From Streptomyces omiyaensis (GTDB taxonomy: Bacteria > Actinomycetota > Actinomycetes > Streptomycetales > Streptomycetaceae): DNA of 64,000 bases. This document shows positions 1 through 10,430 of the stretch, one piece after another. How positions within the stretch are numbered: the first letter of the stretch is position 1; each line of letters starts with the position of its first letter. The stretch lies in contig NZ_BMVV01000002.1 in NCBI RefSeq assembly GCF_014650895.1, positions 248,001-312,000 of the forward strand, in the 5' to 3' direction. Under the pieces are notes generated by a model. The model ran no database searches. It had not been told where the DNA came from and worked only from the letters and a program-made list of their open reading frames with translations. Both the position numbers and the translations under genes were made by a program.

Positions 1-923
1 TTGTGGGAGAGCGCGCGGACGGTACGGGACGGACTCGGCCGCCCCAGCTGTTCGGCCATCCACACGCTCGTGGCGGTGAGGGCGGCCAGGTCGACCCCGG
101 TCTCGATGCCGAGGCCGTCGAGCATCCACACCAGGTCCTCGGTGGCGAGGTTGCCGGTGGCGGACTCGGCGTAGGGGCAGCCGCCGAGGCCGCCCGCGGA
201 GGCGTCCACGACGGTCACGCCGTGCCGCAGCGCGGCCAGCGTGTTGGAGAGCGCCTGCCCGTAGGTGTCGTGGAAGTGCACGGCGAGCCGGGAGACCGGC
301 ACCCCGGCCTCCGCCAGGCCGGTCAGCAGCGCGCCGACGTGGCCCGGGGTGGCGACGCCGATGGTGTCGCCGAGGCTCAGCTCGTCGCAGCCCATGTCGG
401 CGAGCGCCCGGGTGACGCGGACGACCTGCTCGACGGGGACGGCGCCCTCCCAGGGGTCGCCGAAGCACATCGACAGATAGCCGCGGACCCTCAGGCCCGC
501 CTCTATCGCCCGGATGACGACCGGCTCGAACATCGCGAGCGCCTCGTCGACGGTCCGGTTGAGGTTGGCCCTGGCGAACGACTCGGTGGCGGAGGCGAAG
601 ACGGCGACCTCGCGGGCGCCGAGCGCGAGCGCCCGGTCGAGCCCGCGCTCGTTCGGCACCAGGACCGGGAGGCGTACGGGAAGGCCGTTGACGAGCGGGA
701 ACAGCGTCTCGGCGTCAGCCAGCTGGGGCACCCACTTCGGGTGCACGAAGCTGGTCGCCTCGACGGTCGAGAGGCCGGCGGCGGCCAGCCGGCGGATGAA
801 CTCCGCCTTCACCTCGGTGGGGACGGCCGTCTTCTCGTTCTGCAGCCCGTCCCGGGGGCCCACCTCGTGGATCCGGACCCGGGCCGGCAGCGACGGGTCG
901 GGGACGGTCATGGGGAGGGTCAT
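1..923 (-). CDS. hmgL: hydroxymethylglutaryl-CoA lyase, 3' end cut by window edge
   Basis: This enzyme cleaves HMG-CoA to acetoacetate and acetyl-CoA, the last step of leucine/isovalerate breakdown, in the cytoplasm. About 307 residues are visible and only a few C-terminal ones should be missing. Visible motifs are [10 protein letters not shown] (about 21-30), which carries the Arg/Asp pair of the DRE-TIM family, GDTIG (185-189), metal-binding HFHDTYG (216-222) and the active-site cysteine in GGLGGCPYA (Cys249). The ATG overlaps the TGA of the biotin-carboxylase gene as ATGA, so translation is probably coupled. It is the third visible gene of the mcc operon. From memory, an acyl-CoA dehydrogenase gene usually follows, just outside this window. 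Confidence 0.95.
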   Translation of the reverse strand, partial: MTLPMTVPDPSLPARVRIHEVGPRDGLQNEKTAVPTEVKAEFIRRLAAAGLSTVEATSFVHPKWVPQLADAETLFPLVNGLPVRLPVLVPNERGLDRALALGAREVAVFASATESFARANLNRTVDEALAMFEPVVIRAIEAGLRVRGYLSMCFGDPWEGAVPVEQVVRVTRALADMGCDELSLGDTIGVATPGHVGALLTGLAEAGVPVSRLAVHFHDTYGQALSNTLAALRHGVTVVDASAGGLGGCPYAESATGNLATEDLVWMLDGLGIETGVDLAALTATSVWMAEQLGRPSPSRTVRALSH

Positions 924-2854
924 TCCGCGTCCTCCTCGCGGGGCGCGACGACCGCCAGGACCTGGTCCATGGCGACGGTCGAGCCGGGCGCGACGTCCAG
1001 CTCGGTGACGGTGCCGGCGTGCGGGGCGGAGATGACGTGCTCCATCTTCATCGCCTCGACCACCAGCAGGCTCTGACCCGCCTCCACCTCGTCCCCGACC
1101 GCCACCTTCACGACCGTGACGGTGCCGGGCATCGGCGCGGCGAGCGTGTCCGCCCCGCCGTGCCGGGCGCCCGAGAGCGCGGCCGCGACCGGGTCGTGGT
1201 CCACGACGTGCCAGGAGTCCCCCTCCCGGCCCAGCCAGGCGCCCGCCCGGCGGAAGGAGTGGGTGACCCCGTCGACGGTGACGGTGACCCCGGTGGGGGT
1301 GACGCGGGCGTCGGCGGGGGCCGTGACGGCGACCGGCTCGGCCCCCGCCACCCGCAGCGGGAAGGCGAGCGGCCGGGGCGTGCCGCCGAGGCGCCAGCCG
1401 CTCGGCACGTCGAAGGGGTCCGTCCAGCCGTCGCGCGGCCGCGGCGCCAGCTCCGCCCGCCGGACGGCCGCCGCCGCCGCGTACACCTCGTCCGGCACGC
1501 CCCGCGGGACCAGGGACTCGGCGTCCCGCTCGACCAGGCCGGTGTCCATCGCCCCCGACACCACGTCCGGGTGGGCGAGGAGCCGGCGCAGGAAGCCCGC
1601 GTTGGTGGGGACGCCGAGGGTGGTCAGCTCCGCGAGGGCCCCGCGCAGCTTCCGCAGCGCCGTCGGACGGTCCTTCGCGTGGACGATGACCTTCGACAGC
1701 ATCGGGTCGTAGAGGGAGGAGACCTCGGAGCCCTCCAGGAGACCGGAGTCGGTGCGCACCCCGTCGCCCGCCGGCTCGTCCAGCGCCAGCACCGTGCCGC
1801 CCGACGGCAGGAAGCCGCGGGAGGGGTCCTCGGCGCAGATCCGCGCCTCGACCGCCCAGCCGTCGAGGCGGACGTCCTCCTGGCCGAAGGAGAGCGGCTC
1901 GCCGGCCGCCACCCGCAGCTGCCACTCCACCAGGTCCAGGCCGGTGACGAGCTCCGTGACCGGGTGCTCGACCTGGAGGCGGGTGTTCATCTCCATGAAG
2001 CAGTACGCGGACGGGTCGCCGCCCGGGACGATGAACTCGACCGTGCCCGCGCCGACGTAGCCGCAGGAGCGGGCCGCCTCGACGGCCGCCGCGCCCATCG
2101 CCGCGCGGGTCTCCTCGTCGAGGAGGACGCTCGGCGCCTCCTCGATGATCTTCTGGTGGCGGCGCTGGAGCGAGCACTCGCGCTCGCCGAGGTGCACCAC
2201 GTTCCCGTGCGTGTCCGCCAGGACCTGGATCTCGATGTGCCGGGGCCGGTCGATCCACCGCTCCACCAGCAGCGTGTCGTCCCCGAAGGACGCCCGCGCC
2301 TCCCGGCGGGCCGCCGCGATCTCCTCGTCCAGGACCGCCAGGTCCCGCACCAGGCGCATGCCCTTGCCGCCGCCGCCCGCGCTGGGCTTGAGCAGGACCG
2401 GCGCGCCCAGCTCGCGGGCGGCCTCGGCGATCTCCGGGTCGGCGGCGCCGGGGACGACCGGCACGCCGGCCGCCTTCACCGTCTCCTTGGCCCGGATCTT
2501 GTCGCCCATCAGCGCGATGGCCTCGGCGGACGGCCCGATGAAGACGAGCCCGGCCCCGGCGCAGGCGCGCGCGAAGGCCGCGTTCTCCGCGAGGAAGCCG
2601 TAGCCGGGGTGGACGGCCTGCGCGCCGGTGCGGCGGGCCGCCTCCAGGAGGGCGGGGACGGAGAGGTACGACTCCGAGGCCGGCGCGGGCCCGATCCGTA
2701 CCGCCGTGTCCGCCTCCCGCACGTGCCGGGCGTCGGCGTCGGCGTCGCTGTACACCGCGACCGAGCGGACGCCGAGCGCCCGCAGGGTGCGGATGACGCG
2801 GACCGCGATCTCGCCCCGGTTGGCGACGAGGACGGTGTCGAACATCTGCTGCAT
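920..2854 (-). CDS. accA1: methylcrotonyl-CoA (acyl-CoA) carboxylase alpha subunit: biotin carboxylase plus biotin carrier
   Basis: This 644-residue subunit carboxylates its own biotin with ATP and bicarbonate and hands the carboxyl group to the beta subunit encoded upstream. It starts with the biotin-carboxylase N-terminal motif [13 protein letters not shown]. The ATP-grasp Gly-rich loop [10 protein letters not shown] lies near residue 160, and the biotinyl-lysine motif EAMKMEH lies near residue 600 in a C-terminal carrier domain. The ATG at 2854 is preferred because GAGGA lies 8 bases upstream. A GTG at 2869 overlapping the previous stop (GTGA) and an ATG at 2845 are alternatives. The assignment to methylcrotonyl-CoA rather than propionyl-CoA rests on the HMG-CoA lyase partner and on the beta subunit type. 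Confidence 0.93.
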   Translation of the reverse strand: MQQMFDTVLVANRGEIAVRVIRTLRALGVRSVAVYSDADADARHVREADTAVRIGPAPASESYLSVPALLEAARRTGAQAVHPGYGFLAENAAFARACAGAGLVFIGPSAEAIALMGDKIRAKETVKAAGVPVVPGAADPEIAEAARELGAPVLLKPSAGGGGKGMRLVRDLAVLDEEIAAARREARASFGDDTLLVERWIDRPRHIEIQVLADTHGNVVHLGERECSLQRRHQKIIEEAPSVLLDEETRAAMGAAAVEAARSCGYVGAGTVEFIVPGGDPSAYCFMEMNTRLQVEHPVTELVTGLDLVEWQLRVAAGEPLSFGQEDVRLDGWAVEARICAEDPSRGFLPSGGTVLALDEPAGDGVRTDSGLLEGSEVSSLYDPMLSKVIVHAKDRPTALRKLRGALAELTTLGVPTNAGFLRRLLAHPDVVSGAMDTGLVERDAESLVPRGVPDEVYAAAAAVRRAELAPRPRDGWTDPFDVPSGWRLGGTPRPLAFPLRVAGAEPVAVTAPADARVTPTGVTVTVDGVTHSFRRAGAWLGREGDSWHVVDHDPVAAALSGARHGGADTLAAPMPGTVTVVKVAVGDEVEAGQSLLVVEAMKMEHVISAPHAGTVTELDVAPGSTVAMDQVLAVVAPREEDAE

Positions 2855-2865
2855 CGTCGTGGTCC

Positions 2866-4473
2866 TCACATCCGGAAGACGCCGAACTGGGGGTCACCCA
2901 GGGGCGCGTTGGCACAGGCGGTCAGCGCGAGACCCAGCACCTGGCGGGTCTCCAGCGGGTCGATCACACCGTCGTCCCAGAGGCGGGCGGTCGCGTAGTA
3001 GGCGCTGCCCTGCGTCTCGTACTGCTCGCGGATCGGCGCCTTGAAGGCCGCTTCCTCCTCGGCGCTCCAGGCGTCCCCGAGCTGGTCGCGCTTGACCGTG
3101 GCGAGGACCGAGGCGGCCTGCTCGCCGCCCATCACGGAGATCTTGGCGTTCGGCCACATCCACAGGAAGCGGGGGGAGTAGGCCCGGCCGCACATCGAGT
3201 AGTTGCCCGCGCCGAAGGAGCCGCCGACGACGACCGTCAGCTTCGGCACGCGCGTGGTGGCGACCGCCGTGACCATCTTGGCGCCGTGCTTGGCGATGCC
3301 GCCGTGCTCGTAGGCCTTGCCGACCATGAAGCCGGTGATGTTCTGGAGGAAGACCAGCGGGATCCCGCGCTGGTCGCACAGCTCGATGAAGTGCGCGCCC
3401 TTCTGGGCGGACTCGGCGAACAGGATGCCGTTGTTGGCGACGACGCCGACCGGGTGCCCGTGGATCCGGGCGAAGCCGGTGACCAGGGTCTGCCCGTACT
3501 CGGACTTGAACTCCTGGAAGCGGGAGCCGTCCACCACCCGGGCGATCACCTCGCGCACGTCGTACGGGGTGCGCGAGTCGACCGGGACCGCGCCGTACAG
3601 CCCGTACGGGTCGACCTTCGGCTCCTCGGCCGGCTCGACCGACCAGGGGAGCGGGCCCCGCTCAGGGAGGGTCGCCACGATGTTCCGCACGATCCGCAGC
3701 GCGTGGGCGTCGTCCTCCGCGAGGTGGTCGGTGACGCCGGAGACACGGGAGTGGACCTCGCCGCCGCCCAGCTCCTCCGCCGTGACGACCTCGCCGGTCG
3801 CCGCCTTCACCAGCGGCGGGCCGCCGAGGAAGATCGTCCCCTGGTTCCGGACGATCACCGCCTCGTCGCTCATCGCCGGGACGTACGCGCCGCCGGCCGT
3901 GCAGGAGCCCATGACGGCCGCGATCTGCGGGATGCCGGCGCCGGACATGCGGGCCTGGTTGTAGAAGATCCGGCCGAAGTGCTCGCGGTCCGGGAAGACC
4001 TCGTCCTGCATCGGCAGGAAGGCGCCGCCCGAGTCGACGAGGTAGAGGCAGGGGAGGCGGTTGTCGAGCGCGACCTCCTGGGCCCTCAGGTGCTTCTTCA
4101 CCGTCATCGGGTAGTAGGTGCCGCCCTTGACCGTGGCGTCGTTGGCGACGATCACGCACTCGCGGCCGCTCACCCGCCCGACGCCCGCGATCACGCCGGC
4201 CGCCGGGGCCTGGTCGCCGTACATGCCGTGCGCCGCCAGCGGCGCCAGCTCCAGGAACGGCGAGCCCGGGTCCAGGAGGGTGTCCACCCGGTCGCGCGGC
4301 AGCAGCTTCCCGCGCGCGGTGTGCCGCGCCCGGGACTTCTCGCCGCCTCCGAGCGCGGCCTCGGCGAGCTTGGCGCGCAGGGTCGCGGCCAGCTCGTGGT
4401 GCGCCGCCTCGTTGGCCCGCCAGGCCGGCGAGGCGGGATCCGCCGCACTCGACAGCACAGGTGCCTGCTGCAT
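2866..4473 (-). CDS. accD1: methylcrotonyl-CoA carboxylase beta subunit (carboxyltransferase)
   Basis: This 535-residue carboxyltransferase moves the carboxyl group from biotin to an acyl-CoA, most likely 3-methylcrotonyl-CoA in leucine catabolism. The acyl-CoA-binding half has [15 protein letters not shown] near residue 188 (oxyanion glycines). The carboxybiotin half has [16 protein letters not shown] near residue 419. The N-terminal stretch with [15 protein letters not shown] features and the run [18 protein letters not shown] resemble MccB rather than PccB. It is the first gene of the operon, 87 bp from the divergent TetR gene. A Shine-Dalgarno GGGAGAT lies 7-13 bases before the ATG. Two palindromic operators sit in its promoter region. 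Confidence 0.93.
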   Translation of the reverse strand: MQQAPVLSSAADPASPAWRANEAAHHELAATLRAKLAEAALGGGEKSRARHTARGKLLPRDRVDTLLDPGSPFLELAPLAAHGMYGDQAPAAGVIAGVGRVSGRECVIVANDATVKGGTYYPMTVKKHLRAQEVALDNRLPCLYLVDSGGAFLPMQDEVFPDREHFGRIFYNQARMSGAGIPQIAAVMGSCTAGGAYVPAMSDEAVIVRNQGTIFLGGPPLVKAATGEVVTAEELGGGEVHSRVSGVTDHLAEDDAHALRIVRNIVATLPERGPLPWSVEPAEEPKVDPYGLYGAVPVDSRTPYDVREVIARVVDGSRFQEFKSEYGQTLVTGFARIHGHPVGVVANNGILFAESAQKGAHFIELCDQRGIPLVFLQNITGFMVGKAYEHGGIAKHGAKMVTAVATTRVPKLTVVVGGSFGAGNYSMCGRAYSPRFLWMWPNAKISVMGGEQAASVLATVKRDQLGDAWSAEEEAAFKAPIREQYETQGSAYYATARLWDDGVIDPLETRQVLGLALTACANAPLGDPQFGVFRM

Positions 4474-4493
4474 CGACCGATCTCCCTTGTCCG

Positions 4494-4538
4494 GTTAATG
4501 AGCGTTAACGTACGCGCCTCAGGTTAACGACCGCTAAC
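4494..4538. promoter_or_regulatory. two related 16-bp palindromic operators between the mcc operon and TetR gene
   Basis: GTTAATGAGCGTTAAC (4494-4509) and GTTAACGACCGCTAAC (4523-4538) are each palindromic at 12 of 16 positions. They share GTTA...CG.TAAC and have centres 29 bp apart. The first covers the region just upstream of accD1 and the second covers the -35 region of the TetR gene. The simplest reading is autorepression plus control of the leucine operon by the adjacent TetR protein. Confidence 0.7.
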
Positions 4539-4560
4539 CGGGTTGTCTAGAATCGAATTC
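4524..4560 (+). promoter_or_regulatory. promoter of the TetR gene giving a leaderless transcript
   Basis: A TAGAAT -10 box (4548-4553) is followed by exactly 7 bases and then the ATG at 4561. TTAACG at 4524-4529 stands 18 bases upstream as a -35. There is no Shine-Dalgarno sequence. This spacing puts the start site at or next to the A of ATG. Confidence 0.6.
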
Positions 4561-5160
4561 ATGACCACGAGCCCGACCCGGACGGACGCGCCGACCCGCC
4601 GCGAGCAGATCCTCAAGGAGGCCGCCCGCCTCTTCGCCGAGCGCGGCTTCCACGGCGTGGGCGTCGACGAGATAGGGGCCGCCGTCGGCATCAGCGGCCC
4701 CGGCCTCTACCGCCACTTCCCCGGCAAGGACGCGATGCTCGCCGAGCTGCTCGTCGGCATCAGCGAGCGGCTGCTCGACGGCGGACGGCTGCGGGCCGCC
4801 GCCTCCGACGGCGACCCGGAGGCCCTGCTCGCCTCCCTCATCGACGGGCACATCGACTTCGCCCTCGACGACCGGCCGCTCATCACCCTCCACGACCGCG
4901 AGCTCGACCGCCTCAAGGACGAGGACCGCAAGCGGGTCCGGCAGCTCCAGCGGCAGTACGTCGAGCTGTGGGTGGACGTGGTGCGCGCCCTCCACCCCGC
5001 GGCGGGCGAACCGGAGGTCCGGGCGGCGGTCCACGCGGTCTTCGGACTGCTCAACTCCACCCCCCACCTGCGCACCCCGCTCTCCCGCGAGGCCCTCGAA
5101 CACCTCCTGCGGAACCTCGCCCACGGAGCCCTGCGCGCCCTGGACACCCCGGCGCCCTGA
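4561..5160 (+). CDS. TetR family regulator of the mcc (leucine catabolic) operon
   Basis: This 199-residue repressor has a standard N-terminal TetR helix-turn-helix: EQILKEAARLFAERG (about 15-29), then VGVDEIGAAVGISGPGLYRHF (about 34-54). The C-terminal ligand-binding half is predicted helical. It is transcribed away from accD1, and two palindromes lie between them, so it probably represses both directions with an acyl-CoA intermediate as inducer. The ATG at 4561 was chosen because a TAGAAT -10 box ends 7 bases before it, as in leaderless actinobacterial genes. An in-frame ATG at 4543 would add six residues but would overlap the promoter. The ligand is inferred, not visible. Confidence 0.88.
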   Translation: MTTSPTRTDAPTRREQILKEAARLFAERGFHGVGVDEIGAAVGISGPGLYRHFPGKDAMLAELLVGISERLLDGGRLRAAASDGDPEALLASLIDGHIDFALDDRPLITLHDRELDRLKDEDRKRVRQLQRQYVELWVDVVRALHPAAGEPEVRAAVHAVFGLLNSTPHLRTPLSREALEHLLRNLAHGALRALDTPAP

Positions 5161-5194
5161 GACTCCGCCCCGGGCGCGGCGGGCGCGCGGCAGA

Positions 5195-5986
5195 ATGAGC
5201 CGCATGCCGATACTCAGCCGTGACGCCCTCGTCGAGCACCTCCTCCGCAGCCGGATCGCGGGGGACGTGGCCACGCCCCGCGAGAACAACCTGGACCACT
5301 ACCGGAAGCTCGCCAACGGCGACCGGCACTACTGGCTCGGTCTGGAGCTCGGCGACCGGTGGGCGGACGAGCAGGACGTGCTGGCCGTGATGGCCGAGCG
5401 CTGCGGCGTCGTGGACGACCCGGCCCACCGGGCCGGCCAGGACACCATCGACCCCGAGCTGACCGTCGACGCCCTGGACCGGATGGCCGCCCGGCTCAAG
5501 GAGGCCGCCGCCGGCCGGCAGCGGGTGCTCTTCGCGACCGGCCACCCGGGCGCGCTGATCGACGCGCACGGCCGGGTCGCCGCCGCGCTCCGGGCGCAGG
5601 GCTGCGACATCGTGCGGATCCCGGGCGGGCTGACCGCCGACGAGGGGTACGTGGTGCAGTTCGCGGACGTCGCCGTCTTCGAGCGGGGCGCCAGCCTCTG
5701 GCACACCCACTCGCCCGAGCCGATGAACGCGATCCTCGACGGCCTCGCCCTGCTCGGCGAGGCCGCGCCGGACCTCGTCGTCGCCGACCACGGCTGGGCC
5801 GGCCGCGCCGCCCAGCGCGGGATCGACTCGGTCGGCTACGCGGACTGCAACGACCCCGCGCTCTTCTGCGCCGAGGCGGAGGGCACGATGAAGGTGACCG
5901 TCCCGCTCGACGACCACGTCGTGGACCCGCGCTTCTACGAGCCGATGACCGCCTACCTGCTGAACGCCGCCGGGCTGCTGGGCTGA
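5195..5986 (+). CDS. phosphatase-like conserved actinobacterial protein
   Basis: This is a 263-residue soluble protein with no signal peptide or membrane segment. Conserved-looking motifs are PRENNLDHY near the N-terminus, TGHPGALIDAH (about 116-126), HTHSPEPMNA (about 170-179), VVADHGWAGRAAQRGI (about 195-210) and YADCNDPAL (about 216-224). Clusters of His and Asp like these suggest a metal- or phosphate-handling active site. From memory, homologues are annotated simply as phosphatase in Streptomyces; the substrate is unknown. It follows the TetR gene by 34 bp on the same strand and may be co-transcribed. No clear Shine-Dalgarno sequence is present. ATG 5195 and ATG 5204 are both possible starts. 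Confidence 0.7.
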   Translation: MSRMPILSRDALVEHLLRSRIAGDVATPRENNLDHYRKLANGDRHYWLGLELGDRWADEQDVLAVMAERCGVVDDPAHRAGQDTIDPELTVDALDRMAARLKEAAAGRQRVLFATGHPGALIDAHGRVAAALRAQGCDIVRIPGGLTADEGYVVQFADVAVFERGASLWHTHSPEPMNAILDGLALLGEAAPDLVVADHGWAGRAAQRGIDSVGYADCNDPALFCAEAEGTMKVTVPLDDHVVDPRFYEPMTAYLLNAAGLLG

Positions 5987-5996
5987 CACCGGCGCC

Positions 5997-6932
5997 TCAG
6001 CCGGGCGTGGGGTCGAGGTAGACCCGGCGCACCGAGGGGAAGCGGGCCCGCAGCCGGCGCTCCGCCTGCTCGCAGGCCCGCTCGACCTCGGCCGCCGACA
6101 CCGCGTCCCGGAAGTCGATCTTCGCGGCGATCAGCACCTCGCCGGGACCCTGGATCAGGGTGACCAGGTCCAGGACCTCCGCCACGTGCGGGACGCCGAG
6201 CAGCTCCTCCCGCACCCCGGCGCGCATGGCCGGGGGGAGCGGGCGGCCGATGAGGAGCTGGGCGTTGGCGCGGCCCAGCGTCCAGGCCACGTACACGAGC
6301 AGGCAGCCGATGAGGATCGAGGCCACGCCGTCCCAGACGCCGGAGCCGGTGATCTGGCCGCCGAGCAGGCCGCCCGCGGCGAGCATCAGACCGGCGAGGG
6401 CGGCCGCGTCCTCCAGCACGACCGCCTTCACGGTGGTGTCCGGCGTCAGCCGCAGGTACTCGGCGAACGGCGCCCGCATCCGTTCCGCCTCCGCCCTGAC
6501 CTGCTTGACGCCGGTCCGCAGGGAGAAGCCCTCCAGGACGAAGGAGACGGCGAGCACGACGTAGGAGACGAGCGGGTCGCCGAGCTCCTCGCCGTGGGTG
6601 AGGGTGTGGATGCCGTCGTAGACCGAGAAGACGGCGCCGCCGACGAAGGTGGCGACGGCGGCGAGCATCGCCCACACGTACCGCTCGCCCGCGTGTCCGA
6701 CGGGATGGTCCTCGTCGGCGGGCTTCTCGCTCCGCTTGAGCGCGGTGAGCAGCATGGCCTCGGTGACGGTGTCGGCCACCGAGTGCGCGGCCTCCGAGAG
6801 CATCGCGCTCGACCCGCTGATCACTCCGGCGACGGCCTTGGCGACCGCGATCCCGAGGTTCGCGCCCGCCGCCACGACCACCGTGAAGGTGCTCTCGCCG
6901 TTCCCGTCCTTGACATCCGTCCCGTCCGTCAT
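5997..6932 (-). CDS. cation diffusion facilitator (CDF) family metal/proton antiporter
   Basis: This 311-residue inner-membrane protein should export a divalent metal (Zn, Co, Fe or Mn; not resolvable here) in exchange for protons. The TM2 metal motif appears as EAAHSVADT (about 44-52, His and Asp ligands). The second pair lies in LEDAAALAGLML (about 175-186). Five to six hydrophobic segments lie between residues 15 and 215. A cytoplasmic C-terminal domain of about 85 residues follows, with VPHVAEVLDLVT and LIAAKIDF, typical of the CDF dimer domain. It starts 21 bases after the TesB stop on the same strand, so it is probably the third gene of the acd-tesB transcript. It is convergent with the upstream phosphatase-like gene. 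Confidence 0.9.
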   Translation of the reverse strand: MTDGTDVKDGNGESTFTVVVAAGANLGIAVAKAVAGVISGSSAMLSEAAHSVADTVTEAMLLTALKRSEKPADEDHPVGHAGERYVWAMLAAVATFVGGAVFSVYDGIHTLTHGEELGDPLVSYVVLAVSFVLEGFSLRTGVKQVRAEAERMRAPFAEYLRLTPDTTVKAVVLEDAAALAGLMLAAGGLLGGQITGSGVWDGVASILIGCLLVYVAWTLGRANAQLLIGRPLPPAMRAGVREELLGVPHVAEVLDLVTLIQGPGEVLIAAKIDFRDAVSAAEVERACEQAERRLRARFPSVRRVYLDPTPG

Positions 6933-6953
6933 GACATCGGACGGTATGTCCGG

Positions 6954-7826
6954 TCAGTGGCGCGGGACGCGAACGACACCCTCCTGGATGACGGAGATCG
7001 CCAGGCGCCCGTCCCGGGTCCAGATCCGGGCCTGGCCGAGGCCGCGTCCGCCGGAGGAGGACGGCGACTCCTGGTCGTAGAGGAGCCATTCGTCGGCCCG
7101 GAAGGGCCGGTGGAACCACATGGCGTGGTCGAGCGAGGCGCCGACCACGTCGCCGACGGCCCAGCCGCCCCGCCCGTGGGCGAGCAGCACCGAGTCCAGC
7201 AGTGTCATGTCGGAGACGTAGGTGGCGAGGACGACGTGGAGCAGGGGGTCGTCGGCCAGCTTGCCGTTGGTGCGGAACCACACCTGCGAGCGCGGTTCGC
7301 GCGGCTCTCCGACGGAGCCCCAGGGCGGGGTGTCGGCGTACCGCAGGTCGACGGCGGCGCGGGCCTCGACGAGCCGGCGGGCCACGCCCTCCGGCAGGTG
7401 CCGGGGGAGCATCTCCTCGGCGGTCGGCAGCGACTCCGGATCGGGCGCGGCCGGCATCGCGTCCTGGTGGTCGAGCCCCTCCTCGTACGCCTGGAAGGAG
7501 GCGGAGAGGTGGAAGATCGGCTGCCCGTGCTGGATCGCGACGACCCGCCGGGTGGTGAAGGAGCGGCCGTCGCGGATCCGGTCGACCTCGTAGACGATCG
7601 GCGCGCCCGGGTCGCCCGGCACCAGGAAGTACGCGTGCAGGGAGTGGGCGAGACGATCGGCGGGGACGGTCCGGCCCGCCGCCACCAGCGCCTGGGCGGC
7701 CACCTGGCCGCCGAAGACGCGGGGGACGATCGCGGACCGGGACTGTCCCCGGAAGATGTCCTGCTCGATCCGCTCCAGGTCGAGCAGGGCGAGCAGGTCA
7801 TCCAGTGCGGAGGGCGCTTCGGGCAC
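6954..7826 (-). CDS. tesB: acyl-CoA thioesterase II (TesB)
   Basis: This 290-residue double-hotdog thioesterase hydrolyses medium- to long-chain acyl-CoAs to free acids. The N-terminal hotdog contains RVFGGQVAAQALVAAGRTV (about 30-48). The C-terminal hotdog holds the expected triad region: Asp in SLDHAMWFHRPF (about 223-234), Ser/Thr in ESPSSSGGRGL and Gln in VIQEGVVR near the end. The GTG start follows the TAA of the acyl-CoA dehydrogenase gene with no gap, so the two are translated from one message. The pairing suggests a role in fatty or branched acyl-CoA turnover. Confidence 0.93.
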   Translation of the reverse strand: MPEAPSALDDLLALLDLERIEQDIFRGQSRSAIVPRVFGGQVAAQALVAAGRTVPADRLAHSLHAYFLVPGDPGAPIVYEVDRIRDGRSFTTRRVVAIQHGQPIFHLSASFQAYEEGLDHQDAMPAAPDPESLPTAEEMLPRHLPEGVARRLVEARAAVDLRYADTPPWGSVGEPREPRSQVWFRTNGKLADDPLLHVVLATYVSDMTLLDSVLLAHGRGGWAVGDVVGASLDHAMWFHRPFRADEWLLYDQESPSSSGGRGLGQARIWTRDGRLAISVIQEGVVRVPRH

Positions 7827-8984
<1,158 letters not shown>

Positions 8985-9018
8985 GGTGCGACTCCTCCGG
9001 GTGTGCGGGCCAGTTGTC

Positions 9019-9032
9019 TAAGCGCTTGCTCA
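9019..9032 (-). promoter_or_regulatory. TetR-type operator upstream of the acyl-CoA dehydrogenase gene
   Basis: TAAGCGCTTGCTCA is nearly a TAAGC-N4-GCTTA palindrome (one mismatch) around the core AAGCGCTT. It lies 35-48 bp before the GTG. TetR proteins controlling acyl-CoA genes in actinobacteria use similar sites. The regulator is not obvious in the window, because the 4561 gene's own sites have a different sequence (GTTAAC type). Confidence 0.5.
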
Positions 9033-9060
9033 GTCTGTCTCCTCCGAAGTTACCCAGCGG

Positions 9061-10266
9061 TCACCCACCCTGTCCAGACTCCTCGCCTGTGATCCAGGTC
9101 CGTCCCGCCGAGTCGTACGCGTACACCGGCCCTCCCGCCACCCCGCTCGTCCGGAAGGGCGCCCCCTCCTCGTCCCCGATCCGCACCGTCCCCCTCCGCC
9201 CCTCCGAGCTCCATTCGAGCTCCAGGTACCAGCGGCAGTCGCACCCCGCCGTCCGCGCCGAGACCAGCAGCTCCTCCGGCTCGGCGGCGGTGACCGCGTA
9301 CGGGAAGGAGACCGCCGGGAGCGTCCGGCCCTCCTCCCCGGAGGCGTCGTACCCGTCCCGCGCCCGCGCCACCGGCCTCGGCCGGTCCAGATCCACCTCG
9401 AAGCGGCGCGGCGTCACCGCCCCGCCGCACCCCTCGTCCATCCGGTACCCCGCCCACGGCAGCGGCGTCCCCCGCTCCACCACGCGCACGTGCAGCCCCT
9501 GGAGCACCACCGCCGCGGCGCCCTTCCCCTGCACCGACAGCCGCACCAGCGTCTCCCCGCCGTGCACGGCCCCCCGGGCCACCGCCCAGCTCCGCGCGTC
9601 GGCCGCCTCCGGCGGCGGACCGGGCCTCCGCTCCACGAGGTAGGTGTGCCCGCACCCGTTCTGCCAGAGGTGCGAGGCGACGGTCCACGTCAGCGGCGGC
9701 GGCACCGGCGGTTCGGCGCCCCGCTCCCGGGCCTTCCCGGGCAGGAGTACGGCTCCGAGCGTCAGCGCCCCCACGACCGCCAGCGCCCCGCCGGCCACGC
9801 CCGCCCACCCCCACCGGCGGCGCCGCCGCCCGGACGGGAGGCCCGGCACGCGCGCGTGCACGGGGGCCAGCTCGGACGCGGGCACGGCCTCCGGGACCGG
9901 GGCGGGATCCGGCTCGGGGCGGGGCTCCCGCTCCGGGCCGCGCTCCGGCTCCGGGCCGCGCTCCGGCTCCGGTTCCGGCTCCTCCCGCTCCGGCTCCGGC
10001 TCCGGCGCCGGAGGGCGGCGGGCGCCGTCCGCGCGGGCCCAGGCCGCCTCCAGGGCCCGCCGCTCCTCCCCGTCCGCCCCGCACAGCAGGGCGAGGCGGT
10101 CGACCACGGCGAACTCCTCCGGGACGGTCGCGCCGGAGCAGTAGCGGTGGAGGGTGGACGCGCTGACGCTCAGGCGCCGGCCCAGCGCCTCGTAACTCCG
10201 CCCGTCCCGCGCCTTCAGCGCCCGCACGAGCCGCGCGAACTCCTCGACGGCGGCGTCCTTCGGCAT
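9061..10266 (-). CDS. membrane-anchored XRE-family regulator with Glu-Pro linker and extracytoplasmic domain
   Basis: This 401-residue protein has four parts. An XRE-like helix-turn-helix occupies residues 7-60 (SYEALGRRLSVSASTLHRYCSG is the recognisable part). A charged linker of repeated Glu-Pro (about 87-124) follows. One transmembrane helix (about 152-176) comes after an arginine cluster. A C-terminal domain of about 220 residues lies outside and contains several cysteines (NGCGHTY, DEGCGG, GCDCRWY), compatible with disulfides. The architecture suggests a one-component sensor carrying a signal from outside to a DNA-bound head. The ATG at 10266 is chosen because GAGGGGG stands about 6 bases upstream. 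It is read away from a secreted protein gene 164 bp distant. Confidence 0.8.
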   Translation of the reverse strand: MPKDAAVEEFARLVRALKARDGRSYEALGRRLSVSASTLHRYCSGATVPEEFAVVDRLALLCGADGEERRALEAAWARADGARRPPAPEPEPEREEPEPEPERGPEPERGPEREPRPEPDPAPVPEAVPASELAPVHARVPGLPSGRRRRRWGWAGVAGGALAVVGALTLGAVLLPGKARERGAEPPVPPPLTWTVASHLWQNGCGHTYLVERRPGPPPEAADARSWAVARGAVHGGETLVRLSVQGKGAAAVVLQGLHVRVVERGTPLPWAGYRMDEGCGGAVTPRRFEVDLDRPRPVARARDGYDASGEEGRTLPAVSFPYAVTAAEPEELLVSARTAGCDCRWYLELEWSSEGRRGTVRIGDEEGAPFRTSGVAGGPVYAYDSAGRTWITGEESGQGG

Positions 10267-10430
10267 TCCATCCCCCTCGCCCCTGCGTCCCACCCTTCAC
10301 GTCCTTGCACGTCAGCAGGGGTGGAATGGTTCCGGGACGGAGGGCGGGCGCGTCACCGTTGCAGACGGCGGGCGCCGGCGGCCACGCTGGTCGAGCACTG
10401 ACCGAACCACCCGACGGGGGATCCACCACC

